A program made the translations under genes and the position numbers. This document shows, piece after piece, positions 47,701 to 60,047 of a stretch of DNA of 64,000 nt (position 1 is its first letter; the number at the start of each line of letters is the position of its first letter). The notes under the pieces were generated by a model. It searched no databases and was not told the DNA's origin. It saw only the letters and a program-made list of their open reading frames with translations. The stretch is taken from assembly GCF_949987535.1 (NCBI RefSeq), contig NC_080078.1:27362942-27426941 (forward strand), in the 5' to 3' direction. The DNA comes from Balaenoptera acutorostrata (taxonomy: Eukaryota > Chordata > Mammalia > Artiodactyla > Balaenopteridae).

Positions 47701-50700
47701 TATAAAACAATGAAACAAACAAAACTATTGCTATTAGTTTTATGTGGCTATGAATATTTCATGTTGTAGAATAAATCTAAACCCAAACTTCAAAAGGAAA
47801 AAGAAAAGATTTTAAAGCAGAGCTTCTATGTTTGTACAAGTGTCTTTCTTACTTCCATATTTCTAAATAATATGCATATGATTACTATTCTATTTTTGAT
47901 TTATCAATTTGAAACATAAGTCATTGATTTTCCACTATTGTAGAGGAGAATTTGGGTCTTTTATAACTTTTTGTCATCATCCTCCCCAAACTGTTATTTT
48001 ATGATTTTTAAAAATTAAATCAATGGTCAGGCTTTATAAAATGGCTATTATGTAAAATTGTTCACAGATGAGTTAAATTTGTGGGGGCATATTCCCCACT
48101 TCCTGAGCCTAGCTCCCATGAACAAGATCCTAAAAGTGGGATTCAGGGCAGTGCACATCAGTGGTGGGGTTGGCTCCAAGCTCTGCACAGCTCTTCCTGA
48201 AGATCAGGCTTCTGTCACTCTGCTCCCAAGGAAGCTGTGCATATCAAACCAGCGACTTCATGTGGGAGGTGGGAGACCATGTCAAGCAGTTTCACTTCCC
48301 CACTCCATCCCTCAAAAGGAAAATCATCAACTCCTCACCTCTCATTTCTAATAGCACACTTGCTTGGAGCCACTTCAGGAAGGAGGCTGCTGGCTGTCCT
48401 CCCTCATCCCTTTCAGAGAAACTTTAATCAGGGTTTATTTGCTCAAGGACTCTTCAGACCAACAGCTTTGTCAGCTCTCAGCATGCCTTCCTTCCTTCCC
48501 ACCTCTCTCAAACCACTGAGGCTTGAACTGTTGGACAGGCTTTCCTGACCATCAGGGACAATTTCTGCCTCTTGTGAAATGACCCCCTTCAAATGGAACA
48601 GCATGCGGGACAAATCGTGGTCATTATTTCATCCCTGCCTTGTTTAACTGGCAGGTGGGGAAAGCAGGGGAGCTGAAAATGAGAAGGCAGATGCTGGCAG
48701 GACAGACTGGTGGGAAGGATATGGAAAACTTTGACTTCATAATTGTCATGGCTCCTATGACCAGACCTCCATTGTAGCTATTGCACTGTAAATTAAGACA
48801 AAGACCACTGAGTTGAGAGAATAAAGTGATTGGTCTATTTATAGAACCTGCTCACTTTGGGCCACGTCTTGAACTCAAAGTTGGGCTGGAAAGCTCACTC
48901 AGTTAGGTGGTGTGCATTGCTTGTGAAGACTTGTCTAAAACTTTTAAAATTCTGATGTGATCATTCTTGCAAAACTCCAAATGTCTGTATGTTTTATTCC
49001 CCCATCAATGAGAAACAGGAACAAGAGCAATAAAGATAAATTTCCTTATAACTATTGGTGCCTGGGAGGCATCTCTGACTTGGGAAAATGAGGCAGATGC
49101 CTCACATCAGGAGAGCTTAGGATCTTAACCCAGCTCTCAGGACATGGGGTGAGAGTAGTGGGCTCAGGGCCCACACTGTGACTCCCATCACAGGCAGCTT
49201 TTTCAATGTATTACTGAAAAGTTGAACCTCAGATGAAAACCCATATTAGAAGACTCCTTGATGCATTTCTTAGGTCATTAGCATTTGTGGCAGTGGGGGC
49301 AGGGAACCATTAAAGTGGCAGAGTGGTGTCAGAAGTGGGAAAAGCCTTACACTCCCTGAATCACCCAGGGAGAACCCCTTGCATTAGGAAGAATTCCAAC
49401 ATCTCACCACACGGGGCTCATGAAATGTCCTGGCCCAAGCCTTACTCAGAGAGAGAGGCTTTCACAAAGATTTTATAAGTTCCAAATTATGATAGTGTCC
49501 AAAGTCCTCTCCTAAGATTTCTTTTTCCTTCTCAATATAACATGGTAGTCTTCCATTCATTTGTTATCAGGGTTAGTCGTCAGAGCGGGGGAGAGAGGGA
49601 CATTTATCAGAAGAGACACTGACCTTTTGGCCTGAGCAATTTGGTATTCCAACTAAACCCTGAATAAGATCCTTTGGCACCCTTGACAAACTTCAGAAGC
49701 TCTAATTCTAGATTTTATAAATAAGTGTACCAATTGGGAATGTGTTTGGCTGCATGTAACAAATAGTGGCTTAAACACTGTAATGGTATTTCCTGTGACA
49801 AAAAGCCCAGACATAAGCAGTCCAAAGAGAGTACATACAGTTCTACTATAATAGGACATAAGCACTAAAAATCACTGCATTATACAAAATTGCACAATAG
49901 AAACCACAAGCTTAGGGGAAAGATGAGATTGTGGCACAACATTCAAAAACATCATCCGGAACACATAAACATAAGACAGAAACTCAGTAAAATAAGTTAC
50001 AAAGTAACATGTTAATGGTTAAAAAATACATAAATAATATTATAAATATGGCACTTTCCTTGAAAAAGGGCTGAAGCTTGCTTGTGGAAATGGGTGTTGG
50101 ACAGGTACACAGCTCCATTCAGCTAGGTGCAGTATTCTGCATTTATCTGGTGATTATCATGGATGAAATTACATACAAGCAAAAGTGACATTTGCACTAT
50201 GCTCAGATTGTTCCCTATGATATCAGTCACATTGGAACAAATACAAAACAAGCATTATAGCAGAATTAATTGTACAGCTGCTCAAGGAAGTCATCCAAGA
50301 ACCAGGCTCCTTCTATCTTCCTGCTCTGCAAACTTGTGTGTGTGAGACTTTTGTCCTCATGACCTCAAAAAGGCTGTTGCACTTCCAGGTACTATTTCTA
50401 CATTCCAGGCAGAAAGAAGGGAGGATAAAGTGTAAAGGGAGAAAGTACTTTCTCTTGAGAATATTTGCTTGGGAAAGGGCATGCTCCCCAGGGCCATCCA
50501 TCTATATCCATTGTCTAAAATGATACCACACAGCCATCTCTAGCTGCAAGGGAGTCTGAGAAGGTAAATATTTTAGACAAGCACATTGCTAGTTAGTACT
50601 CTATCATTATCACCTACAGGTTTGTTGAGCGAATTGTAACAGGTCCAAGTTCTGGAGATAACTTGGTTTAATAAATGTGTTCCTACTCAATTATCTAGAA

Positions 50701-50839
50701 AGACACCTGACCACAGAGCCAATTTGCCCAGGAGATCTTGTCGCAAGACATATATCAGATTCGAAGTTTCCTAACTGACTGAGTATCTCGATATTTTAAT
50801 TTTAACCCATCAGAGGAATATTAATATTGCTCAGCTTGA
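47701..50839. other. Intergenic, mostly unrecognised
   Basis: No gene. 48058-48548 is open in three overlapping plus-strand frames (88-103 codons) without recognisable domains. 49735-49790 (GGCTGCATGTAACAAATAGTGG) recalls the unplaced family at 39830. Confidence 0.45.
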
Positions 50840-51195
50840 TACACTTCTAATGCACAACAGTTATGTGCCAGGCATAGTGCCAGGTACTGAGGATATAAAG
50901 ATGAGAATAATGGCGATGATGGTGATGATGATGATGATGGTGATGATGATGTTGATGATGATGGTGACTAATGCTTCTTGAGCACTTACCCTGTGAAAAG
51001 CAGTATTCTAAGTACCTTATTCATATTAGCTAATGGACTTCTCACAGCAATCATAGGGATAGGCTTTATTATTCCTCTAAATCTGTCAAGGATGAGAACA
51101 CTGAGGCACAGAGAGGTTAAGTAATATACTGAGGTCACTCAGCTTGGCAAGTGGCAGTGTCATGATTTCAGTGTGGGTCCATGTTCTCAACTGCT
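50840..51195 (+). repeat. L2 piece, (GATG)-type array and MIR
   Basis: CAGTTATGTGCCAGGCATAG is L2-like. 50912-50968 is a GAT/GATG-rich array. 50968-51195 is MIR (TTCTTGAGCACTTACCCTGT ... AGAGAGGTTAAGTAATATAC). Confidence 0.85.
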
Positions 51196-51344
51196 GTTGA
51201 ACCACAAAAGGGCTTACTATTTAGTTTTAGAGGCACGCACATAAGCACTAACCAGCAGGCAGAGCTAATTGATGGCCTACACAGTATTTAAAACATTAAA
51301 ATATTAAATGCCAATATTTAAATATTGAGGGATTTTCACCACAT

Positions 51345-51782
51345 ACATATATTTATCAGGGTTATCCAGAGAAAAAGAACCATTAGCATACATATAGATA
51401 TATAAAAAGAGATTTATGAGTGATTGGCTCATGCAATTATGGAGGCTGGGAACCAGGGGAGCCAATGGTGTAAGTCTAATCTGAGTCTGAAGGCTCCAGA
51501 ACCAGGAGTACCAATGTCTGAAGGCAGGAGAGATGGATGTTCCAGTTCAAACAGAAAGGAAAAATTCATCCTTCCTTCACCTTTTTGTTCTACTTGGGGC
51601 CTCCGTGGATTGACTGATGCTCACCCACGTGGTGAGGGCTATCTTCTTTACTCAGTCTACTGATTTAGATGCTAGTCTCTTTCAGAAGCACACTCGCAGA
51701 CACCCCCCAAATAATGTCTTACCAACTACCTGGGTGTCCCTTAGCCTGGTCAAGTTGACATATCAAATTAACCATCACAACT
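51345..51782 (-). mobile_element. LTR-type repeat, same family as 33650-34132
   Basis: TATTTATCAGGGTTATCCAGA ... TGGTCAAGTTGACATATCAA ... CCATCACAA, a fuller copy of the same reversed LTR. Confidence 0.75.
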
Positions 51783-51989
51783 GGTTTCTCTTAAAAAAAT
51801 TCAGACTATTTGGCAATACAGGACTGGTAGTCACATGTGGCAGTGGTTGGTTGGAACTGAGTGGTAGCTCTTCCTTTTAGTAGGGCAATTTCTCTCCAGT
51901 ACCCTACTGCCCACTATTCCCTACTGTCTTATGCCTCATCCTCTTTGTTTACTCATGCTTGGTCCTGCAGCATTTGAGTTGGCAATCCC

Positions 51990-52200
51990 TGCACTGTGGA
52001 GCATAATGAGTACAACAGAGAAGGTAAAATCAGAGTCTTTTGGAATCACAGAGAAGTGAGTTGGGGAAAACTTCATAAAGGAGGCTATATCAAAGTTGGG
52101 TCTTTAGGGTGACAGCAAGCTTGTTAAGTGGGAAGGGAAGAAAGGCATTGCTGGTAGAGAAAATGACACGTGCAAATGTAGATAGGTTTAGGAAGATGCA
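51990..52200 (+). repeat. L2 fragment
   Basis: GGAAAACTTCATAAAGGAGG ... GGTAGAGAAAATGACACGTG follow the L2 order also seen at 9120-9303. Confidence 0.65.
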
Positions 52201-52529
52201 GAATATTGCTCCCTTCTGTCATGACATTTGTGGAATTGTCCATAGTTGAAATCTATTAATTGGAATCTAAAGAAAAAAAAAATCTGGTTCCTGTAATCAC
52301 TGTATACAGTCTGGGCTTTTGGTATAGCTTTAATGTCCCTCTTGTTCTATTGATCAAACAAAAGAAAAAAAAATTTTTTTTAGAAAATGTTCTTTTTGAG
52401 CCAGCATTTCGCTTCCTTGTCTGATGCTTGCTTTGTGTAGAAATTGATTTGTTTTCTTTCTAGCCTGCTGGGGAATTTGCCCTCCTTGTCCTCATCTCAC
52501 GTTATACCACAGCTTGAGACTCCCAAACT

Positions 52530-52760
52530 GAAAGCTCCGGACAGGCAGGATGCGTGCAGACTGCCCGAATTTGAATCCTGTCTCCGTCATCCCCATCTGT
52601 GTGTTTCTGGGGACGTACTTCACCTCCCTGGGCTTCAGTTTCCTCCTCTGTAAAATGAGAATAACAGTGGTCTCTGTCTCTTAGGGGTAGCAGGAGGGTT
52701 TGATGAGTTACCCCATGAAGAGCACTTGGAGCAATGGCTAGGATCTGGCTCCCAGTATAC
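52530..52760 (+). repeat. MIR SINE
   Basis: GCCCGAATTTGAATCCTGTC ... TTCAGTTTCCTCCTCTGTAA ... GGGTTTGATGAGTTA. Confidence 0.88.
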
Positions 52761-54224
52761 GCGTGGGCTGCTTTTACAGATGCCAGTCAATGCCTAACTC
52801 TGTGCCGGTTGTTGGGAAAACAGGCGCAATGTGGTCCCAACAGCAGGGAGCTGAGCTTCTGGCAGGAAGGTGGCAGGAAGGTCTGAGAGCAGAACATTTC
52901 GCCCTGTAAATCCTGTGCTTTTTCATCATAGATGGAAATGCCAACATCACCAACCTCGGAGCCTAAACCCTTAGTTGAGAGATGTTGCTCTTCACTGAAC
53001 TTTGCTGGAAACTTCACGCTGGATAGGTAGACACATCAACACACAGGCGCTGGGCCACTCCACGGTGACATCGTTGGCTGTGCTTCGGTGTTTTTTCAGT
53101 CCCTTTAAAGAGACCCCAGTGGGCGGGGGCAGGAGCCGCTAGGGAAATAAGTCTGGAAAGAGATATACAGGAGATCATAGTTAATGTGGCTCAGTGATAA
53201 ATCAGTGTTTACTTTGGGCATAAATTTTTGCTTTATGCTGGCATAGTCAGAACAGATGTATTCAAAACAAAACAAAACAAATCTGCAGGAGGAAAAATAA
53301 ATCAGGAGGTTATTGTCTACTTTGTCTCTGCAACAAGCCCAGCCATGGATTCTTCAAGGTGCCTCATTGTCCTGATTCTGATGGGGAAGGAAATGCCCTC
53401 GGGCTTTCTTTCTCTCTCTCCTGCTGCTGTTTTTTCTCTGTGATGATGCTTTTGCTGTCACCTTTCAGTGACAAATGTGCACCACGTGGGTGTTGAATTT
53501 ATTCAGCTAGTCCACCTGGGAAAGATTACAAATGAGGAAAGGTGTTGGGATCTTCAAAACACGCTTCTGAAAGGAAAGAAAGTGGCTTTAGAATGATGCG
53601 GGGGTGGCATCTCCTCCAGCTGGGCTCCAAAAAGGACGTGAAATGAGACAAATTCAATTCTGATTACTACATATTTACAAAACGAGGCCAAAGGGCAGTA
53701 GGAAAGGGAAATACAAGGGGTCTCCCAGAATAGCAATTATGGGCAAACAAATGTGCGGTAAATTAGTTGACTTGAACTATGTAATATTTGGAAATCATCT
53801 GTCATTCCTTTCGTATTTGTCTCTGACCTAAGAAGACTGGAAATGGAGGACGGGTGGCTGAGGAGATAATTCTGTGCAAAAAAATAATTCTTAAAACAAA
53901 CGTAGCCAAATGAAGGATGCTCTCTCAGCTAAGAGACTTGACATTCAAGAGGCAATGGAGGGAAAGGAATGCAAACAGCTGTTACTTACTGGGCTGTTGA
54001 CAATAAATCTTAGTCCAAGCTACTAAAAAGTTGCCATAGCAGCGTGGGAAGGCGTCTGCTACTCTCTTCTTGGGAGGGGGCTTGGCAGGAGGGGGAAAAG
54101 GGAGAAGGGATCTCAGGGTGAAATGAAAAGCTCTTGTGCCTGCTCTTTCCAACACTGATGTTTGTTGAAAGGCACTGCTGGGGAGAGAAAAGATATCTAC
54201 AGCCCAAGGTGAAGTCACTGCAAT
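52761..54224. other. Intergenic, unrecognised segment
   Basis: No gene or named repeat; several short frames only. Confidence 0.5.
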
Positions 54225-54345
54225 CACAGCTATTCTTTATCGGGAATTTGTTATGTGCCCAGCAGTTTCCTTATGGTATTATCTTTAATCATCACAGTAT
54301 CTGTGCAAGTTAGGTAACATTATCTCTAATTTTAAAATAAACTTT

Positions 54346-54482
54346 ATTTTTAAATTTATTACTATTTTCTTGGCTGTGCCACGCAGCATGTGGGATCTTA
54401 GTTCCCCAACCAGGGATCGAACCTGTGCCCCCTGCAGTGGAAGCGCAGGATCTTAACCCCTGGACTACCAGGGAAGTCCCAT
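54346..54482 (-). repeat. Short CHR-type SINE, 11-bp duplication
   Basis: Reverse copy ending CTACCAGGGAAGTCCC. AAATAAACTTT at 54335-54345 and 54483-54493. Confidence 0.9.
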
Positions 54483-54493
54483 AAATAAACTTT

Positions 54494-55150
54494 TCATTTT
54501 AGACTAGATTTACAGAAGAGTTGCAAAGATAGTGCAGAGATTTCAAGTATCCTCCTCACCCAGTTTTCCCCATCGTCAATCTCTTACATCACCAGGGCCA
54601 TGTCAGAACTAAGCAACGGACATTGTTAGGTTACTATTAACCATGTTCCAGGCTTGATTTGAATTTCATCAGTTTTTCCATTAATGTCTTTGTCTTAGTC
54701 CACTCTGGCTGCTATAACAAAAAATCCCGTAGGCTGGGTGGTTTAAACAGCAGAAATTTATTTCTCACAGTTCTGGAAGTTGGGAAGTCCGAGTTCAAGG
54801 TGCCCCAGATTCGGTGTCTGGTGAGAACCCGTGTCCTGGTTCATACCTGGCCATCCTCTTGCTGTGTCCTCACATGTTAGAAGGGACAAAGGAGCTCTCT
54901 GGAGTCTCATATAAGGGCACTAATCCCATTCATGTGGGCTCCACGCTCATGTCCTGACCATCTCCCCCAAGGCATCATCTCCTAATACCATCATATGAGA
55001 GGTTAGGATTTCAATATATGAATTTTGGAGGAACACAAATATTCAGCCTCTATTCCAGGATTGTAACCACATTACACATGGTCGTCATGTTCCCCAGTCT
55101 CCTCTGGTCTGTGACAGTCTCTCAGTCTTTCCTTGTTTTTCATATCCTTA
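54494..55150 (-). mobile_element. Old L1 3' UTR interrupted by a MaLR LTR
   Basis: L1 parts 54494-54690 (CAGTTTTCCCCATCGTCAAT) and 55056-55150 (CCCAGTCTCCTCTGGTCTGT) surround the LTR. Confidence 0.7.
54693..55055 (-). mobile_element. MaLR LTR (MST/MLT1-like), minus orientation
   Basis: GTCTTAGTCCACTCTGGCTG ... TTCGGTGTCTGGTGAGAACC ... GAATTTTGGAGGAACACAAA. Confidence 0.9.
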
Positions 55151-55282
55151 TCAGTCTTGAGGGGTACTCATTATCTTTATTTTAACAGATCAAAGAATTA
55201 AACCTCAGAGAGGTTAAATGGCTTGCCCAAGTTCAGACAACTTATAGAGGCAGCACCAGATTTCTACCAAGCCAGTTCCAAG

Positions 55283-55474
55283 TCTGTTTCTCAGACTTGA
55301 GCTTGCATTAGAATCACCAGGAGGTCTTGTTAAGACTCAGACTGCAGGGACCCACCGCCAGAGTTTCAGATTCAGTAGCTCTGGAGTGAAGTCAGAGTTT
55401 GCATATCTTGAAGTTTCTCAGGTGACGATAATGATGATGATACTGGTCTGGGGACCACATTTTGAGAACTTCTG
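55283..55474 (-). mobile_element. MER20-like hAT element, minus orientation
   Basis: CTGTTTCTCAGACTTGAGCT ... GTCTGGGGACCACATTTTGAG, with eroded inverted ends. Confidence 0.85.
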
Positions 55475-55868
55475 TATTAAGCCAAGTCCCATTTGAGCTG
55501 TTTACCCAGATCAAATTAATTAGATACTTGTCAAATCTCCATTTCACTCTCTGAAGTGTAGAAATGAAATCAGATTCTGATATGTCTTCCCCTCTCTTCC
55601 TTCCTTGCTTTCCTCTCTCCCCGTTTTTGAGCATCTCTAAACTAGGCACAGGAAGTATAGTCAAGGGTATTTCTTACCCTGGGTAATAGAATGGGAGTGG
55701 TGTTTGCAGCCTGGCAGAGACTGGTTTGTGCCCTATTCTATCACATCTCAAGTGGCCTTGTGACTTCACATGAGTATGTTCGTCTTAGTGTCCTCAGCTG
55801 AAAAATGTTAATAACTAATTCCTACCCTAGACATTGAACTGAAGCAGTTATTGAGAAAGAGGAGACTG
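55475..55868. other. Intergenic, probable MIR at right
   Basis: About 55740-55855 (GGCCTTGTGACTTCACATGA ... GTGTCCTCAGCTGAAAAATG) is MIR-like; the rest unrecognised. Confidence 0.5.
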
Positions 55869-56161
55869 GACTTCCCTGGTGGCACAGCGGTTAAGAATCC
55901 GCCTGCCAATGCAGGGGACACAGTTTCGAGCCCTGGTCTGGGAAGATCCCACATGCCAGGGAGCAACTAAGCCTGTGCGCCACAACTACTGAGCCTGCAC
56001 TCTAGAGCCCGCGAGCCACAACTACTGAGCCCTAGAGCCTGTGCTCCGCAACAAGTGAAGCCACCGCAATGAGAAGCCCGCACACCACAACGAAGAGTAG
56101 CCCCCACTCGTTGCAACTAGAGAAGCCGCGCGCAGCAACGAAGACCCAACGCAGGCAAAAA

Positions 56162-56200
<39 letters not shown>

Positions 56201-56240
56201 AGACAATAGAAAGATATCTCTTTAAAAAAAAGAAAAAGAA
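55869..56240 (+). repeat. CHR-type SINE, full length, 13-bp duplication
   Basis: GACTTCCCTGGTGGCACAGC head, B box GTTTCGAGCCC, tRNA-unrelated body with repeated CACAACTACTGAGCC, (AATA)n tail. AAAGAGGAGACTG at 55856-55868 and 56241-56253. Confidence 0.95.
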
Positions 56241-56253
56241 AAAGAGGAGACTG

Positions 56254-57734
56254 ACAGATAATGTGAAATTCATACATTCTCTTGGAAATATTAACACTTT
56301 TTTCTTTCTTCTTGAGAAACTTGCCATATTATTGATTCAAAATTTATTCTTCCTTTCTTGCTTTAAAAAAAAAATGCTACTACAAAGCTGACTTGTGCTG
56401 AAAGCAAAATGTTGAGATTGTTAACCACTGATTTAAGAATTAAGCCACTAAAGGCAATGGACAATACAGCCTCACTAAAGAGGTATACTCATTTACTGAA
56501 TTTAAGTAGTGGGACGGACGGTAAAGTAAACTTTTATGCCAGTGTAATAACTTCCAGTGCCCTGGCATTTAGTGAAACCACAGGTAAGGCATTATCACGT
56601 CATTGTTAGTCACTTAAAAACAAATCACCTATATTACATGTTGTTTTCTGGCACAGTTTATAAAGGAATAACTCAGAACCGTGGTCCTTCCTTTAGATGA
56701 TCTTGACCCTAGACCTATTTTAAATATTTCTTAAAAAGGATCTTGAGGGAGAGAAAAATAAAACTACTCAACCTCCTAGTGTTATCTGAAAAAGTGCTGC
56801 AAGTTTTTTGAAACCCTTGAAGAATTTATTACCTTAAGTACTCCCATATTAATGATTCATATTATTTTCAAGCTCTCTCCCTATTTCATATTTTGATTAG
56901 AAGCTCAGCTTGACTTTTAAGTTGAGCCGAATTCGCAATAAAATATGAAACTTTAGTTACTTCATTTGTTATCCTTCACATCTCTGCCCCTTAATCATTT
57001 AAAACACTTCCAAACAATCATAGGTTTTCTAAAACAAAGTACAAATCATCATGCACACAGCCCTCGGGGGCAGAGAAAAGAATTCTGCATGTGTTAGCAT
57101 ATTTAATCATCCCATTTTTGGGAAGATAATCCGTTTTAATTTTCTTAAACTGTGTTCACTGCTTTCATTATTTTCTTGACTTCAAAGATCAACTTGACAA
57201 CTATTTTTCTTCACAACCAGGCTTATGGTATTACTCCAAATCTATCTGATTTCATGGCCTTCAGGGTTGCTTTTGTGTATTATGAATTTCTCAGTTGGCA
57301 GTGTTTATAAGATGGAAACTTACAACTCTTTGTAGAAGTACTATCGTGCAGAAGTTGTTGCTGGGTTTTTTTTTTTGAAAGAGGGAAATAATGTTTTCAT
57401 AGGGATGGTGAGGAATAGCTTGCAAAACCTACTCAATAATAGTGCATTCGATCATACTTTTGTGATATGCACTGTTTCCTTTTTGTTGCCTGTTATTTCT
57501 CTCCCACCACCCCCAATTAAGCAGTGAGTCCCTCTGTGTTCTTGCCTGTGGCAGGGTCTGTCACAGACCCATCTCCTTTTCCTCCCTCACACTTCAAAAT
57601 CCTAAACCCATTAATGAGAATAGGGTTTGACCACAGAGGCTTTTCCCCAGACTTGGAAAAGGAGATCTTGTAAAGATTCCTGGGTTTCTGAACTGGCAGA
57701 GCAGCAGAGAGAGCTAGTAGATTTTGAAACAGGA
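56254..57734. other. Intergenic, repeat-free AT-rich segment
   Basis: 1.5 kb with no recognised transposon or gene, the longest such block right of 47 kb; candidate for conserved non-coding DNA. Confidence 0.45.
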
Positions 57735-58130
57735 ATTATATATGGCTGCAAGTAACAGAGACCACCATCTCCTAATAGAGTGACTTAAGCGGAAGTGGTC
57801 TAAAAAACACAAAGAAGTCCAGAGGCAAGTAGTCCAGAGCTTGTGTGCCAGTGACACAGAGTTATTGGGGACTTCTATCTCTTTGTTCCTCCATCCTCAC
57901 TTCATGGTCTCCATTCTCAAGGTTGCCTCACATTCCAAGATGGCTACCAGAGCACCAGCCATCACATCTGCTTTCTTGGCAGAAGGAAGGTTGAAAGAGT
58001 GCTTCTCCCAGGCAAAGCAACTCCTTTTGAAAGCTCTGTCCCAGAAGTCACATATAATATATCTACTTATATCTCACTAGACAGACCTTAGTCACATGGC
58101 TGTATTTAGCTGAAAGGGAGACTGGGAAGT
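57735..58130 (+). repeat. Unplaced interspersed repeat, copy 2
   Basis: GGCTGCAAGTAACAGAGACC ... ACATTCCAAGATGGCTACCAG ... TCACATGGCTGTATTTAGC, related to 39830-40240. Confidence 0.55.
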
Positions 58131-58644
58131 TAGCTTTTATAATAGAGTTCTGTTACTAAGGAAGAAGCGGAGGTGGATATTTGGAGAGCAACTAGCAGTG
58201 CATGTCACAGACCTGAAGGGGACAGGGAGGTAAAGCAAAGTGAACTTCCTGTGTGCTTGATGTGGATCAATGATCAATGGGGATCACTTCATGTGTGTCC
58301 TACATCCTCCTTGATGAATTGGCACAATGTAAAACCAGTAGACCCTTATGACAACCTTGGGGGAGAGAGTAGGGAAGCACCTAAGATTTTCAGGCCAAAG
58401 AAATGAGGCTTGAAGTAGAAATTAAGCAGAGTTATATAAAATAAAGAAAGCTCTGATTTCTTAAACACCTAAGTTTGGACTGAGACTTATAATTACTATT
58501 GAGGTAGGGTATCTAAGAATTCAAGCTTTGATTCAAATACTTTATTTTTTAAAGTTAAGCACCAGGACTTGATTAATTGCCTTTGTTGTAAAAATGCAAC
58601 ATGTTGGAAGGCTTGAGCAGTATTTTTCTAAAATGACCCACTAA
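58131..58644. other. Intergenic, unrecognised segment
   Basis: Possibly an eroded MIR near 58330-58430; otherwise nothing. Confidence 0.4.
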
Positions 58645-58740
58645 TTGCTGAGGACAGGGGCTGTATCTTTTATCTCTGCAGAGTGTCTGACAAACTAAGT
58701 CACCTCATGTGTGTTTGTTAAATGAATGAACAAATAATGG
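58645..58740 (+). repeat. L2 3' end
   Basis: GACAGGGGCTGTATCTTTTA ... GTTTGTTAAATGAATGAAC, the classic L2 terminus. Confidence 0.8.
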
Positions 58741-58804
58741 TAATCTAAAAGGTTTTAGTCACTTGTGTTTTCATATCTATTTATGTGTGTCTGTATCATT
58801 GAGA

Positions 58805-59110
58805 ACTCCATTAGATGCAAGTAACAGAAATGGAAGTCAAATTGCTTAAGACAAAAGGTAATTTATCAGTGCTTATCATTTAAACAGTGGGCTTCAGGCA
58901 TGGCTGGATCTAGAGGTTAGATGAATTCTGTATAGGCTCCATTCTCAGGTAGACTCTCCCCTCTTGGTGGTAGAATGACTATGATTAGCTCCATGAAAAC
59001 TTATCTTTTAGTTTTGAGTCCAATGGATAAGAATATCTTTTCTCAGGTAGCAGTAGGAACAGTCCCTGAGCTAAGTCTCATTAGCTCTGATTGTTCTGAC
59101 TTGGAATCAG
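58805..59110 (+). repeat. Unplaced interspersed repeat, copy 3
   Basis: TTAGATGCAAGTAACAGAAA ... AATTGCTTAAGACAAAAGG, diverged relative of the copies at 39830 and 57735. Confidence 0.45.
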
Positions 59111-59691
59111 AACACTTCTCAGAACACTTCACTAGAATGTGACAAATTTTAAGGCTCATTCTCACTGTGTCAATCAGGGTCCAATCAGGAAAAAGAAAAC
59201 ACACTAATTATTTTAAGAGGAATAATTTAATACAGGTGGGCCAAATCCAGTCCACTGCATCTTTGGCACAGCCTGGAATGTATTTTCCTCTCTGTCTGAC
59301 AGTGAATCAGTTCTAAACAACACTGTACCTTGCTAACTCTGTTCCTGGGCCCTTAGTAAATGTCTCTGCTATCACACTTGTTTTCATGCTTTTATTATTT
59401 ATGCTACCCAAGCATTAGCTGTGGCCCCCTGGCCTCCTTAGGATTCAGAGCACGTCAGCTCAAACCACCATTCTGTCCCCCCTTGGAGTCCAAAGTCCTT
59501 ATCAAAATGTCTACACGTTCTCAGGTAGCTTATATTCGCTATGTCTGGTTTTCAAATCTGGATTTTGCACGCATTTTCTCTGATTTTTTCCATGTCAACC
59601 TGGCTATGAAATTAAGCTCTGTCCTCAATGTGTAGCTTGCTATTTTAGATGGGATTTTTAAAAGTCTACTAAGATTGTTCTTTGTATATAG
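59111..59691. other. Intergenic, unrecognised segment
   Basis: No gene; the 91-codon frame at 59360-59635 has no domain. Confidence 0.5.
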
Positions 59692-59912
59692 CAGTGGCCT
59701 TTAAACATTGATAAAGGATCAGAAGGTAAATATTTTCAGCTTTGGGGCCCATAATGACTCTTTGGCAACTACTTTTGCTGTTGTAGTGCAAAAAGAGCCA
59801 TAGACCATAGGTAAACAAATGGGTATGGCTGTGTTCCAATAAAACTTTATTGACAAAAATTGGTGGCAGGCAGGATTTGACCAGACCATGGACTGTGGTT
59901 TGTCAATCCCTG
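59692..59912 (-). mobile_element. MER5A (hAT-Charlie), full length, minus orientation
   Basis: CAGTGGCCTTTAAACATTGA ... GCTGTGTTCCAATAAAACTT ... TTTGTCAATCCCTG. Confidence 0.9.
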
Positions 59913-60047
59913 GTGTGTAAGAAGGCTATGGGTTTTGGTCTATTAAAGTTGTATTTTTAGTCAGTCATCTTATATTCTCTTGTTTGTAATTTTTTTCAGT
60001 TGATTTTGAAAACTTGGGGTTTTCAGGTATATAAATCATATTGCCTG

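Larger units (their letters stand above)
54225..55270 (+). repeat. MIR SINE carrying a nest of later insertions
   Basis: MIR left part 54225-54334 (GGGAATTTGTTATGTGCCCA) and right part 55160-55270 (GAATTAAACCTCAGAGAGGT). ATTATCTCTAATTTTA (54319-54334) is repeated as ATTATCTTTATTTTAA (55170-55185), the likely duplication of the first insertion. Confidence 0.8.
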
